The position numbers and the translations under genes were made by a program. Source: a bacterium (GTDB taxonomy: Bacteria > Bacteroidota > Rhodothermia > Balneolales > M1805). From it: a stretch of 41,040 nucleotides of DNA. Below the pieces are notes generated by a model, which saw only the letters and a program-made list of their open reading frames with translations, was not told the DNA's origin and made no database searches. The stretch lies in the NCBI GenBank assembly GCA_006226965.1, contig SBGQ01000077.1, positions 1 to 41,040 of the forward strand, in the 5' to 3' direction. Shown here piece after piece: positions 17,039-25,225 of this stretch; within the stretch, counting starts at the first letter, position 1; every line of letters begins with the position of its first letter.

Positions 17039-17216
17039 AAAAAAGCTGCGAGAACATCGATATGTGCATTGACTCATATCAAGAAAATGCGGGTAACTGC
17101 CTGTGAAACGCTGACTTCCTTCAATCCGAAGATAAGGCCTGCCATTGTAGTACAGAGTCAGAATCCCTGGAATTTTATAATTATCGACAATGACGATTCC
17201 AAAATGCTCCCGCAGC
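17039..17216 (-). ncRNA. ssrS: candidate 6S RNA
   Basis: About 175 nt on the minus strand fold like 6S RNA, which binds the sigma70-type RNA polymerase holoenzyme. A 12-bp closing stem joins 17205-17216 (GCTGCGGGAGCA) to 17045-17056 (TGTTCTCGCAGC), with all positions paired including two G-U, and six T follow. Inside are a UGGAAU/AUUCCA hairpin on the 5' side and a terminal arm closed by CUGACU/AGUCAG with a UUCG-capped stem. A GAUAUG/CAUAUC hairpin sits on the 3' side of the bubble. It lies 88 bp after zapA, the classical neighbour of ssrS in Proteobacteria. A 64-codon frame from a TTG crosses it but looks accidental. Confidence 0.6.
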
Positions 17217-17226
17217 AATATCGGGG

Positions 17227-17256
17227 AAAAAAAGACTTACAGGAGAACTGCAAGTC
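17227..17256 (-). terminator. intrinsic terminator downstream of zapA
   Basis: On the minus strand, the stem GACTTGCAG / CTGTAAGTC (9 pairs, one G-U) with loop TTCTC is followed by seven T. It ends only 10 bp before the 6S candidate. The 6S promoter must therefore overlap this hairpin, or read-through is processed. A second small hairpin (AGCAC-GAAA-GTGCT) precedes it. Confidence 0.85.
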
Positions 17257-17303
17257 TTAATTATATTCAAAGAACGAAAGCACTTTCGTGCTCATCCTGC
17301 TGG

Positions 17304-17609
17304 TTAAATATCGGAATTTGCGGACTTAATGTCAGCTAAAAGTTTTTGCAATCGCTGTTGAATCTGAGATTGGTCGCCGGATTCTGTTTTTGGTTTTCTT
17401 TTTTCCAGATACAAATCTTCAGCAATACTCAAAGCGGCTAAAGCTGTAATAGTCGATTCCGGTTGCCCTTGTAATTCTTTTCTGAAATCACTGAATCGGG
17501 TATTTACAAAATCAGCAATTTCTTCCATGATTCGCTCTTCGCCTGACGGAACTTTCAACTGATACGCCTTACCAAGAACATTCACTTTAATTGAAATCAT
17601 TTCAGCCAT
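17304..17609 (-). CDS. zapA: cell division protein ZapA
   Basis: The 101-residue protein matches ZapA, which bundles FtsZ filaments at mid-cell. The N-terminal domain has ISIKVNVLGKAYQLKVP and EERIMEEIADFVNTRF, and a helical C-terminal part follows (STITALAALSIAEDLYLEKR). The start overlaps the end of the upstream coiled-coil gene by 8 bp (17602-17609), indicating coupled translation. It is the last protein gene of the pheST unit and is followed by a terminator and the 6S RNA candidate. Confidence 0.88.
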   Translation of the reverse strand: MAEMISIKVNVLGKAYQLKVPSGEERIMEEIADFVNTRFSDFRKELQGQPESTITALAALSIAEDLYLEKRKPKTESGDQSQIQQRLQKLLADIKSANSDI

Positions 17610-17847
17610 TTAATTTCTCCAAATGTTGATCAACTTTGTGAATCATCTGATTTACCTTTGCTTTAAGAGCGATTTTATCAGGTAAAGAAAGTTCACCGAA
17701 TAAATCAGATTGTGCTTGTTTCGGCTTCTCTAAAAGCTGGGCTTTTAAACTGGCATTTTCTTTTTTTAAAGAAGAAATGTGTTGGAGCAAGCGATGAATT
17801 TCTTGCTCCAGCTCGTTTAATAAGGGGTTAATAACTTGTTCACTCAT
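17602..17847 (-). CDS. coiled-coil protein preceding ZapA
   Basis: This 81-residue protein is mostly coiled coil (NELEQEIHRLLQHISSLKKENASLKAQLLEK), followed by a short segment SDLFGELSLPDKIALKAKV. It overlaps zapA by 8 bp. Size, coiled coil and position recall ZapB, the ZapA partner in E. coli, but the sequence alone does not prove homology. It may be a ZapA-associated division factor. It lies 69 bp after pheT on the same strand. Confidence 0.7.
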   Translation of the reverse strand: MSEQVINPLLNELEQEIHRLLQHISSLKKENASLKAQLLEKPKQAQSDLFGELSLPDKIALKAKVNQMIHKVDQHLEKLNG

Positions 17848-17916
17848 AATGATGCATTCCGATATTCAGTCGGTTGAAATTAGTCAATTTTTTTGAGATA
17901 GCTTTTTAAATCTGAT

Positions 17917-20337
17917 TTATTGACGTAATTCGGCAGCAAACTGTTGATTCAAGTTTTTAAGAATCTTTTTGATGATAGGCTCAATGTCCTGCATGGTTAG
18001 TGTGCGGGAATCGTCTTTGAATGTCATCCGATATCCGACACTTTTTTTGCCATCAGCTAAAGAACCGCCTTCGAAAACATCAAATACATGATAATTCGTG
18101 AGCAATCTTCCGGCAGATTTTTGGAGAACAGCACTCATTTCGCCGGCTTGAATACCTTTGTCAACAACTAATGCCAAGTCGAATTCAAACGAAGGGAATT
18201 TTGGAACTGAAACTGCTTTAAATTCATCTAATTTCTCGGCGATTTTTTCCAGTAAAGTGAAATCAAATTCAGCGAAATAAACAGGGAACGCCAAATCGAA
18301 TGCTTTAGCTTTTTTCGGGTCTATTACTTCCAAATAACCGACAGAAGTTTCATTTAATATAAACTCCAATTTCGTTGCAGAAACACTGACTTCTTTGAGG
18401 GAATTCTCTAAACGTAAAGCCTTAAACCAAGCATAAATTTTGGATTTCAAATCCGCAAACGAATAGTGAACGGCTTTGCCGGTCCATTCTTCTTTTGAGC
18501 GATATCCACATAAGGCAAATCCTGCATGTACGTGTTCTTTAACACCGTTAATTTCTGTGTGATTTTCTGATGAAGCCTCGAAAACGTGACCGATTTCAAA
18601 TAAAGAAAGGGAATGATTTCCTCTGTTTAAATTGAATGCAATTGTTTTTAAGAATCCATAGCGTAAGGAATCACGCAAAAATGTTAAGTCTTTTGAAATC
18701 GGATTCAAGGTGCGAATTAAACGTTCAGGTGCTTCAATTTCCAGTGCATAAGATTCAGGCAACAATGAATTTTGGTACAATTCAGTGAAACCTAAACCAG
18801 CCAATTTCGCTTTGTTTCGTTCTGTAAACGTTTCGTGAAACGGATAGGGCGACGGTGTGTGAAATGTCGTGTTTTTAGGCGATTCAATCGTGTTGTAATC
18901 CATCACACGAGCAACTTCTTCTACTAAATCGATAGAACGTTCAATATCAGGACGGAAAGTTGGAACAACAACTGAAACCGTATCAGTATCAACAACAGAA
19001 ACAGAAAACTGTAATCTCTTCAATAAATCCTGAATGGTTGGTTGATCTAATTGAGTACCGAGAATTCTGTTGGTGTATGATGTAGTTAAAGAAACCGTTT
19101 TTGGTTCAGTTTTGATAGGATGAACGTCTAAAGTGCCGTCAACCAACTCACCACCGGCTAAGTCTGCAATTAATTGCGCACAACGTTCAGCGGCCAATAA
19201 AGTAACATTTGGGTCAATTCCGCGCTCGAAGCGATAAGATGCATCGGTTTGAAGTCCGATTCTTTTTGCTGATTTACGAATTCCGGTTGGCTCGAAATAA
19301 GCCGTTTCTAAAAGTACATCTGTTGTAGAGTCGCTGATTTCAGAGTTTTCTCCACCCATGATTCCAGCCAAAGCAACAGGATTTTCGCCATCACAGATAT
19401 ACAAGGTATCAGCCGGAATTTTGCGTTTTTGGCTGTCTAATGTGATAAATTCAGTTTCGTTTTCATAAGCACGAACAACGATTTTTTTCGATGAAATTTG
19501 CTTTAAGTCAAACGCGTGTAAAGGTTGGCCTAATTCATACATCACGTAATTGGTGGCATCAACTACATTATTAATCGGGCGTAATCCGATTGCCAACAAT
19601 GCTTGTTGTAACCACTCCGGACTTTCTTTAATCGTCACATTTTTTATGACTTTCGCCGTGTATCGGTGACACTTCTCCGGATTTAAAATTTCAATATCTA
19701 CATAATCACGAACCTTACCGGCATCGTTGCTAATAGAAACTTCAGGTGTTTTCAACGGACGGTTAAATGCAGCAGCTAAATCACGTGCAACTCCTAAATG
19801 GCAAGTTGCATCCGGTCTGTTTGGCGTGATACTGATTTCGAAAACAACATCTTTGTTTGTTTTTAAAACCTGATTAATTGGCGTTCCGAGCGGTTTATTT
19901 GTGTCTAAAACCAATATGCCTGAATGATCTTCACCGAGTCCCATTTCATCAACGGCACAAATCATGCCCTCAGAAACTTCACCGCGAATTTTATTTTTTT
20001 TGATGGTCAATAATTCGCCGGGTTTTACTTCGACAGGTAATGTACAACCGACTGTCGCAACGGGTACGGTTTGCCCTACAGCTACATTCGGTGCGCCGCA
20101 AACGATTTGTACAGGTTCACCGGAACCTATATCAACGGTTGTTACTTTTAAACGATCAGCATTCGGATGTTGAACACAGGTTAATACTTTTCCAACAACT
20201 ACGCCTTCTAAATCAGAACCGATGGATTCCATTTCATCAACTTCAAGTCCAAGAAGAGTAATTCTGTTCTCAATTTCATCCGGTGTTTTATCATCCAGAT
20301 CAATGTAGTTTTTGAGCCAGTTAAGAGAAATTTTCAT
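17917..20337 (-). CDS. pheT: phenylalanyl-tRNA synthetase beta subunit
   Basis: The 806-residue subunit of the alpha2-beta2 enzyme charges tRNA-Phe. The domain order is normal: an N-terminal segment (MKISLNWLKNYIDL), a tRNA-binding EMAP-like domain (about 40-150, VVVGKVLTCVQHPNADRLKV), the B3/B4 editing domain (RHT-type region ISITPNRPDATCHLG, then NVVDATNYVMYELGQPLHAFD), B5, the core, and a C-terminal FDX-ACB anticodon-binding domain (FPSFEFDLALVVD to the end). It starts 12 bp after the pheS stop. Length is standard. Confidence 0.95.
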   Translation of the reverse strand: MKISLNWLKNYIDLDDKTPDEIENRITLLGLEVDEMESIGSDLEGVVVGKVLTCVQHPNADRLKVTTVDIGSGEPVQIVCGAPNVAVGQTVPVATVGCTLPVEVKPGELLTIKKNKIRGEVSEGMICAVDEMGLGEDHSGILVLDTNKPLGTPINQVLKTNKDVVFEISITPNRPDATCHLGVARDLAAAFNRPLKTPEVSISNDAGKVRDYVDIEILNPEKCHRYTAKVIKNVTIKESPEWLQQALLAIGLRPINNVVDATNYVMYELGQPLHAFDLKQISSKKIVVRAYENETEFITLDSQKRKIPADTLYICDGENPVALAGIMGGENSEISDSTTDVLLETAYFEPTGIRKSAKRIGLQTDASYRFERGIDPNVTLLAAERCAQLIADLAGGELVDGTLDVHPIKTEPKTVSLTTSYTNRILGTQLDQPTIQDLLKRLQFSVSVVDTDTVSVVVPTFRPDIERSIDLVEEVARVMDYNTIESPKNTTFHTPSPYPFHETFTERNKAKLAGLGFTELYQNSLLPESYALEIEAPERLIRTLNPISKDLTFLRDSLRYGFLKTIAFNLNRGNHSLSLFEIGHVFEASSENHTEINGVKEHVHAGFALCGYRSKEEWTGKAVHYSFADLKSKIYAWFKALRLENSLKEVSVSATKLEFILNETSVGYLEVIDPKKAKAFDLAFPVYFAEFDFTLLEKIAEKLDEFKAVSVPKFPSFEFDLALVVDKGIQAGEMSAVLQKSAGRLLTNYHVFDVFEGGSLADGKKSVGYRMTFKDDSRTLTMQDIEPIIKKILKNLNQQFAAELRQ

Positions 20338-20349
20338 GAGTGTAAATTC

Positions 20350-21354
20350 TTAAGCAAATTGAGAAATCAGACGAACGTCATTGTCATATAAATCGCGGAT
20401 GTCATTTAATCCGTAGCGTAACATGGCCATACGGTCAACACCCAAGCCAAGTGCAAAGCCTGTGTAAACATCAGGGTCAACACCGCAAGCTTTAAAAACA
20501 TTAGGGTCAACCATTCCGGCACCCAAAATTTCAAGCCATTGGCCGCCGGATTTACGTTCCCACCACACATCCATTTCTAAACTTGGTTCGGTGAAAGGGA
20601 AGAAAGAAGGGCGTAAGCGATATTTTACATCTGAACCGTACATCATTTTTGCTAACACGATGAGTGTTTCTTTCAATTCGGCAAGTGTTACATGTTTATC
20701 AACATACAAACCCTCGATTTGGTTGAACAAACAGTACGATTTTGCAGTGATGGATTCATTTCTATACACACGGCCGGGCATAATAGAGCGAATCGGTGGT
20801 GTTTGAGATTGCATCAAACGGACTTGAACCGGCGAAGTATGTGTTCGCATTACTAAATCAGGTTTTCCCGGTTCGTCTTTACGAATGAAAAACGTATCCT
20901 GCATATCTCGGGCAGGGTGTTCTGGCGGGAAGTTTAATGCCGTGAAGTTGTGAAAATCATCTTCTAATTCGGGGCCGTCTGCAATGGTAAAACCAAGGCG
21001 AAAGAAGACAGATTTTATTTCCTGAATTACTAGGCTAAGAGGGTGTAATCCACCTTGCGTAAACGGTAAAACAGGAAGTGAAAGATCGTCAGTTGCTTTT
21101 TTTAACACCGGCCCGGATTCTTCTAAGCGTTGTTGAGCTTGGTCGAATAAGTCCTGAGCTAATTGTTTTACTTCGTTGATTTGTTGACCCACAATGCGTT
21201 TTTGGTCAACAGGGGCTTGGCCGATTAATGGCATCAACTCAGCTACTTTTCCTTTTTTAGAAAGATAGGTGAGGCGATAGTTTTCCAAGTCAGCAGCCGA
21301 TTGAATCGAAACCGATTCGAGTTCCGTTTTTAGAGATGCAATTTGCTCAATCAT
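20350..21354 (-). CDS. pheS: phenylalanyl-tRNA synthetase alpha subunit
   Basis: The 334-residue catalytic subunit has an N-terminal coiled coil and class II motifs: HPARDMQDTFF, LMRTHTSPVQVRLM-type motif 2 region, and the C-terminal motif 3 FALGLGVDRMAMLRYG. A longer frame opens with a TTG at 21381, but the ATG at 21354 (MIEQIASLKTELESV) is the usual start and lies downstream of a terminator-like hairpin. It is followed by pheT after 12 bp. Confidence 0.95.
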   Translation of the reverse strand: MIEQIASLKTELESVSIQSAADLENYRLTYLSKKGKVAELMPLIGQAPVDQKRIVGQQINEVKQLAQDLFDQAQQRLEESGPVLKKATDDLSLPVLPFTQGGLHPLSLVIQEIKSVFFRLGFTIADGPELEDDFHNFTALNFPPEHPARDMQDTFFIRKDEPGKPDLVMRTHTSPVQVRLMQSQTPPIRSIMPGRVYRNESITAKSYCLFNQIEGLYVDKHVTLAELKETLIVLAKMMYGSDVKYRLRPSFFPFTEPSLEMDVWWERKSGGQWLEILGAGMVDPNVFKACGVDPDVYTGFALGLGVDRMAMLRYGLNDIRDLYDNDVRLISQFA

Positions 21355-21367
21355 AAGAATATGGGTT

Positions 21368-21403
21368 AAAAAAAAAGGCAAACTACCACTAAGATAATTT
21401 GCC
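21368..21403 (-). terminator. terminator or attenuator between rplT and pheS
   Basis: On the minus strand, the 9-bp stem GGCAAATTA / TAGTTTGCC (one T-G pair) and a 9-nt loop are followed by nine T. They end 13 bp before the pheS ATG. It either ends the ribosomal transcript or attenuates pheST. Confidence 0.8.
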
Positions 21404-21423
21404 TTGTCCTGTGATCAGTGACA

Positions 21424-21771
21424 TTAATTTAAGGCTTTTTCCACAATCGCTTTAAACGCCTTTGGATCGCGAACAGCGAGGTCAGCTAATACTTTACGGT
21501 TCAATTCCATGTTGTTGTTTTTCAAACCTGAAATGAATTTAGAGTATGAGGTGCCATTTAAACGAGCTGCAGCATTGATACGAGCAATCCAAAGCTTTCT
21601 GAATTCGCGCTTCTTGACCTTACGGTCACGGTAAGCATATTGTAAAGCTTTTTCTACTGCGTTTTTAGCAACAGTATAAACGTTTCTTCTTGCACCCCAG
21701 TAACCTTTCGCTAATTCTAAGATTTTTTTGCGACGGCGACGGGAAGCCACCAAATTGGATGAACGTGGCAT
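21424..21771 (-). CDS. rplT: 50S ribosomal protein L20
   Basis: This 115-residue L20 has the typical very basic N-terminus ([18 protein letters not shown]) and family segments [31 protein letters not shown] and [21 protein letters not shown]. It binds 23S rRNA early in large-subunit assembly and in several phyla autoregulates the infC-rpmI-rplT operon. It follows rpmI by 36 bp and is followed by a strong hairpin with a T run. Confidence 0.97.
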   Translation of the reverse strand: MPRSSNLVASRRRRKKILELAKGYWGARRNVYTVAKNAVEKALQYAYRDRKVKKREFRKLWIARINAAARLNGTSYSKFISGLKNNNMELNRKVLADLAVRDPKAFKAIVEKALN

Positions 21772-21807
21772 TTTATTTTACGTTTAGTTGTTTTTGTTGT
21801 AGTGAAA

Positions 21808-22002
21808 TTAGAGAACTAACATGTGTTTTACCAAAGCCATGTTCGCATCGTGTACAATTGTTGTACCGCGTAAATTGCGTTTTCTCTTAGGGCTTTTTTT
21901 GGTAAGAATATGTGAGCGAAATGCTTTTTTGCGGCGAACTTTACCGGTAGCGGTAAGGTTAAAACGCTTCTTAGCACTGCTATTGGTTTTACGTTTAGGC
22001 AT
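21808..22002 (-). CDS. rpmI: 50S ribosomal protein L35
   Basis: This 64-residue basic ribosomal protein has the L35 pattern [25 protein letters not shown] with the following [15 protein letters not shown] segment. Length and order (infC-rpmI-rplT) are standard. It is separated from infC by a strong hairpin, so it may have its own promoter or depend on read-through. Confidence 0.97.
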   Translation of the reverse strand: MPKRKTNSSAKKRFNLTATGKVRRKKAFRSHILTKKSPKRKRNLRGTTIVHDANMALVKHMLVL

Positions 22003-22069
22003 AACTTAATTGTGTTGACCTTAAAATTAAAGAGCCCCAAATATACTTAGAATAGACAGTTATACAAAC

Positions 22070-22099
22070 AAAAAAAGCCGATAAGATTCGGCTTTTTTT
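22070..22099. terminator. bidirectional hairpin between infC and rpmI
   Basis: GCCG (22077-22080) and CGGC (22089-22092) are flanked by seven A and seven T, giving an 11-bp stem with an 8-nt loop. On the minus strand it is a standard intrinsic terminator 18 bp after the infC stop. Confidence 0.85.
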
Positions 22100-22116
22100 A
22101 TAAGATTTGTAGCGAT

Positions 22117-22656
22117 TTATTTTCCCGGAGCAATTAGCATGTTCATGCGTTTTCCTTCGAGTTTAGGCGGAGATTCAATTTTGCCTAAATCGCTGAGAGC
22201 TTCCGCAAATCGGGTAAGCAATTCGTGTCCTTGATCACTATAAACGATATCGCGACCACGGAATTGAACCATGGCTTTAACTTTGTTGCCTTCTTCCAGA
22301 AATTTGCGAGCGTGACGCATCTTGAATTCAAAATCGTGATCATCAGTATGAGGGCGGAAGCGCAATTCTTTGATTTGAACAGTATGCTGCTTCTTTTTTG
22401 CCTCTTTTTCACGTTTTTTCTTCTCGTAAACAAATTTGCCGAAGTCCATGATTTTACAAACGGGAGGGTTGGCATTTGCTGCAATCTCAACCAAATCCAT
22501 TTCCAATTTGTATGCGATTTCTAAGGCTTCTTTCGGTGAAATGAGTAAATGTTCACCGTCGGGCTTGATTACGCGGACTATATCAGCCCTGATTTCTTCA
22601 TTAATGCGATTCCGATCCTCAGTTTGCGGAACCGGTCTGGAAAACTGCTTTGCGAT
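22117..22656 (-). CDS. infC: translation initiation factor IF-3, AUC start
   Basis: The product has 179 residues with both IF-3 domains. No ATG, GTG or TTG is available at the proper place: the first ATG (22506) would lose about 50 residues of the N-domain. The frame continues upstream through RNRINEEIRADIVRVIKPDG to an ATC at 22654-22656, preceded by AAGGAG (22662-22667) 5 nt away. The encoded N-terminus would be (M)AKQFSRPVPQTEDRN. Rare AUU/AUC starts are the known autoregulation device of infC, since IF-3 rejects them. The C-domain carries KELRFRPHTDDHDFEFK. Confidence 0.92.
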   Translation of the reverse strand: MAKQFSRPVPQTEDRNRINEEIRADIVRVIKPDGEHLLISPKEALEIAYKLEMDLVEIAANANPPVCKIMDFGKFVYEKKKREKEAKKKQHTVQIKELRFRPHTDDHDFEFKMRHARKFLEEGNKVKAMVQFRGRDIVYSDQGHELLTRFAEALSDLGKIESPPKLEGKRMNMLIAPGK

Positions 22657-22768
22657 AGTTACTCCTTGTTTATTATTAACTTATATAAATTGATTGTGAT
22701 TGTATGTTGCCTATAAATCAAAACTCTGAAATAAAGCTAGAAATATAGAATTTTCCAATATTTGTTTC

Positions 22769-24718
22769 TTAAGCATTTTTTTGAAAGCTCGGAGGCATTG
22801 CTTTGGTCTCCACTTCTTCCACTAATTTGGCAATAAATGCGTCAACTTCAATTGAACCTTGATTACCCATTTTGTGGCGACGAATTGCAAGCGAGTTAGA
22901 TTCTGCTTCTTTTTCACCAATAATGGCCATATAGGGGATTTTTTCCGTTTCAGCTTCTCTGATTTTACCGCCGATTTGTTCGTTACGTGTATCGGTTTCG
23001 ACGCGTAAGCCTTTTGCTCTCAACTTCTTAGCAACTTCATCTGTGAATGCATTATACGTTTCAGAAATGGATAATAAACGAACTTGTACAGGGGATAACC
23101 ATAATGGGAAATCGCCTGCGAAATGTTCAATCAGAATACTTAGGAAACGCTCCATTGAACCGAACGGCGCGCGGTGAATAATTACCGGGCGATGTTTACT
23201 GTTATCAGAGCCGACATATTGCAATCCGAAGCGTTCCGGCATCACATAATCAACCTGAACAGTTCCTAACTGCCATTTTCTTCCGATTGCATCTTGTACA
23301 ATAAAATCAAATTTCGGACCATAGAACGCTGCTTCGCCAATGCCGATGAAATAATCTAAGCCCATGTCATCAGCTACTTTGTGAATTACTGATTCAGCGT
23401 GATTCCACATTTCATCTGTTCCGGCATACTTAGCCGTATTTTCCGGGTCGCGGAAACTCAAACGAGTTTTTACAGGCATATCAAACGTTTTGAAAACCAA
23501 TTGAGTTAAATCAATGGCGTTATCAAGTTCTTGCGCTAATTGGTCTTCAGTACAATAAATGTGAGCATCATCCTGAGTAAACCCTCTTACACGACTTAAT
23601 CCGTTTAACTCGCCGGATTGTTCGTAGCGATAGACAGAACCGAATTCAGCAAGGCGAATAGGTAAATCTCTGTAAGAACGCGGCTCAGATGAATATACCT
23701 GATGGTGATGCGGGCAGTTCATCGGTTTTAACATGTACTGCTCATCTTCAACGGTAATCGGTGCGAACTGAGAATCGGAATAGTAAGGATAGTGACCTGA
23801 AGTTTTATATAGCTCCAAGTTTCCGATGTGCGGAGTAATTACTTCCTGATATCCTCTTTTAAGTAATTCATCACGTAAAAATGCTTCCAGAATTCGACGG
23901 ATAGTAGTTCCTTTTGGTAACCAAACCGGTAAACCGCGTCCTACCATCGGGTTGAACATAAATAATTGAAGCTGCTTGCCTAATTTTTTATGGTCACGTT
24001 TTTTGGCCTCTTCTAAACGAACTAAATATTCATCAAGCAAAGATTTTTTAGGGAAGGTGATACCGTAGATTCGTGTAAGCTGTTTGTTGTTTTCATCGCC
24101 TCTCCAATATGCTCCGGCTAAACTCATCAACTTAACCGCTTTAATTTGGCTAGTATCGGGCAAATGTGGGCCACGGCATAAATCAGTGAAATCACCTTGG
24201 GTATAGAATGTAATTTGTCCGTCTTCTAAACCATCTATCAGTTCTAGCTTATAAGGGTCGCCTTTTTCGGTGAAATAAGAGAGTGCATCAGCTTTTGAGA
24301 CTTCTTTTCTGGTGAAGGTGAGTTTTTGCTTCACCAAATCCATCATCTTATTCTCAATTTTTTCTAAATCTTCTGCACTTACTTTGTGGTCGCCGAAGTC
24401 AATGTCGTAATAAAAACCATTTTCGATAGGCGGACCGATAGCAAATTTTGCATCAGGGAAAAACGATTGAACAGCTTCCGCTAAAATGTGTGCTGATGAA
24501 TGCCAAAACGTGTATTTACCGTCTTCGGAATCCCAAGTGTTAATCGTAATGTTACCGTCTGCCGGGATTACTCTGTTTAAATCAAAAATTTGTTTATTCC
24601 ATGTGATACTAAGCGCGTTTCTTGCCAAACCAGAAGAAATGCTTTCTGCAACTTGTAATCCGGTAGTTCCGTTTTCAAATTCTCTTTTTGAACCATCCGG
24701 CAGGGTTAAAGTAATCAA
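22769..24718 (-). CDS. thrS: threonyl-tRNA synthetase
   Basis: The 649-residue class II synthetase has an N-terminal TGS domain (ITLTLPDGSKREFENG) and an editing domain with the HSSAHILAEAV motif (HxxxH) and a later Cys-x-x-x-His in LCRGPHLP. The catalytic core has MLKPMNCPHHHQVY and RAPFGSMERFLSILIEHF, and an anticodon-binding domain completes it. The frame begins with TTG at 24716-24718 and no ATG is available nearby upstream, so TTG seems the real start. The -7 element TATTTTTG at 24751-24758 would give a leader of only about 25-30 nt, leaving no room for a T-box. Confidence 0.95.
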   Translation of the reverse strand: MITLTLPDGSKREFENGTTGLQVAESISSGLARNALSITWNKQIFDLNRVIPADGNITINTWDSEDGKYTFWHSSAHILAEAVQSFFPDAKFAIGPPIENGFYYDIDFGDHKVSAEDLEKIENKMMDLVKQKLTFTRKEVSKADALSYFTEKGDPYKLELIDGLEDGQITFYTQGDFTDLCRGPHLPDTSQIKAVKLMSLAGAYWRGDENNKQLTRIYGITFPKKSLLDEYLVRLEEAKKRDHKKLGKQLQLFMFNPMVGRGLPVWLPKGTTIRRILEAFLRDELLKRGYQEVITPHIGNLELYKTSGHYPYYSDSQFAPITVEDEQYMLKPMNCPHHHQVYSSEPRSYRDLPIRLAEFGSVYRYEQSGELNGLSRVRGFTQDDAHIYCTEDQLAQELDNAIDLTQLVFKTFDMPVKTRLSFRDPENTAKYAGTDEMWNHAESVIHKVADDMGLDYFIGIGEAAFYGPKFDFIVQDAIGRKWQLGTVQVDYVMPERFGLQYVGSDNSKHRPVIIHRAPFGSMERFLSILIEHFAGDFPLWLSPVQVRLLSISETYNAFTDEVAKKLRAKGLRVETDTRNEQIGGKIREAETEKIPYMAIIGEKEAESNSLAIRRHKMGNQGSIEVDAFIAKLVEEVETKAMPPSFQKNA

Positions 24719-24750
24719 AGTATAAAATTTCGTTATTTGATAAATGTGCT

Positions 24751-24758
24751 CAAAAATA
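24751..24758 (-). promoter_or_regulatory. thrS promoter, -7 element
   Basis: TATTTTTG on the minus strand is an exact match to the Bacteroidota TAnnTTTG -7 consensus, 32 bp before the thrS start codon. The -33 element is not clear. Confidence 0.6.
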
Positions 24759-24795
24759 CCGATTCGCGCGAAAATTCATAAACACGAATACGGGT

Positions 24796-25101
24796 TTATT
24801 TTGTTGATTTTGCATTTAATTCTGCGCTGCTAGGTAAGCTGTCATCAATATCCTGATTTTGCCCGTTCAATTGTTGTTGCAGTTTTGCTGCTAAACTTCG
24901 CTTTTTAATCCACATAGGCACAAAAAGCAGGGCACCGATTAGAAATCCGGATGAAAAAGCAAGAACAGTCAATTGAGCAATCGTGAGATTAAATCGCCAA
25001 ATAAGAAACTCGATTTCAAGAGAATCTCCGTTTTGGAGAAAAAGAGTTACTAAAAAAAAGACGATAAGAGCGAAAAGACTAAATAGGAGCGGGCGTTTCA
25101 T
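24796..25101 (-). CDS. LapA-domain (DUF1049) membrane protein
   Basis: The 101-residue protein has two transmembrane helices (about 5-23 and 42-65) around the short NGDSLEIEFLIWRFNLT segment, then a basic cytoplasmic tail (IKKRSLAAKLQQQL). This is the LapA/DUF1049 layout. In E. coli LapA works with LapB in control of lipopolysaccharide synthesis. No lapB is adjacent here. It is divergent from miaB. Confidence 0.8.
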   Translation of the reverse strand: MKRPLLFSLFALIVFFLVTLFLQNGDSLEIEFLIWRFNLTIAQLTVLAFSSGFLIGALLFVPMWIKKRSLAAKLQQQLNGQNQDIDDSLPSSAELNAKSTK

Positions 25102-25225
25102 AGAAATAGAATTTTATCTGATTTATACCAAAATATGAGTTTCTTTGTTAATCTGTCATACTGACATTTTTGCAGATTTCGTATCTTATCCCACTTTTTT
25201 TGAATCTCAAAACCGATATCAACCT

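Noticed and set aside
17024-17218. 64-codon reading frame on the minus strand across the 6S RNA candidate
   Set aside because: It starts with TTG without a ribosome site, has no recognisable domain, and its ends coincide with the two arms of a 12-bp RNA stem followed by a T run.
24719-24795. T-box riboswitch before thrS
   Set aside because: The leader after the TATTTTTG promoter is under 30 nt and contains no T-box motif or stem.
25145-25225. 27-residue N-terminal extension of MiaB from a TTG
   Set aside because: The extension has no MiaB-like features, and GTG at 25226 lies just before the conserved YIETYGCQMN; the choice is likely but not proven.
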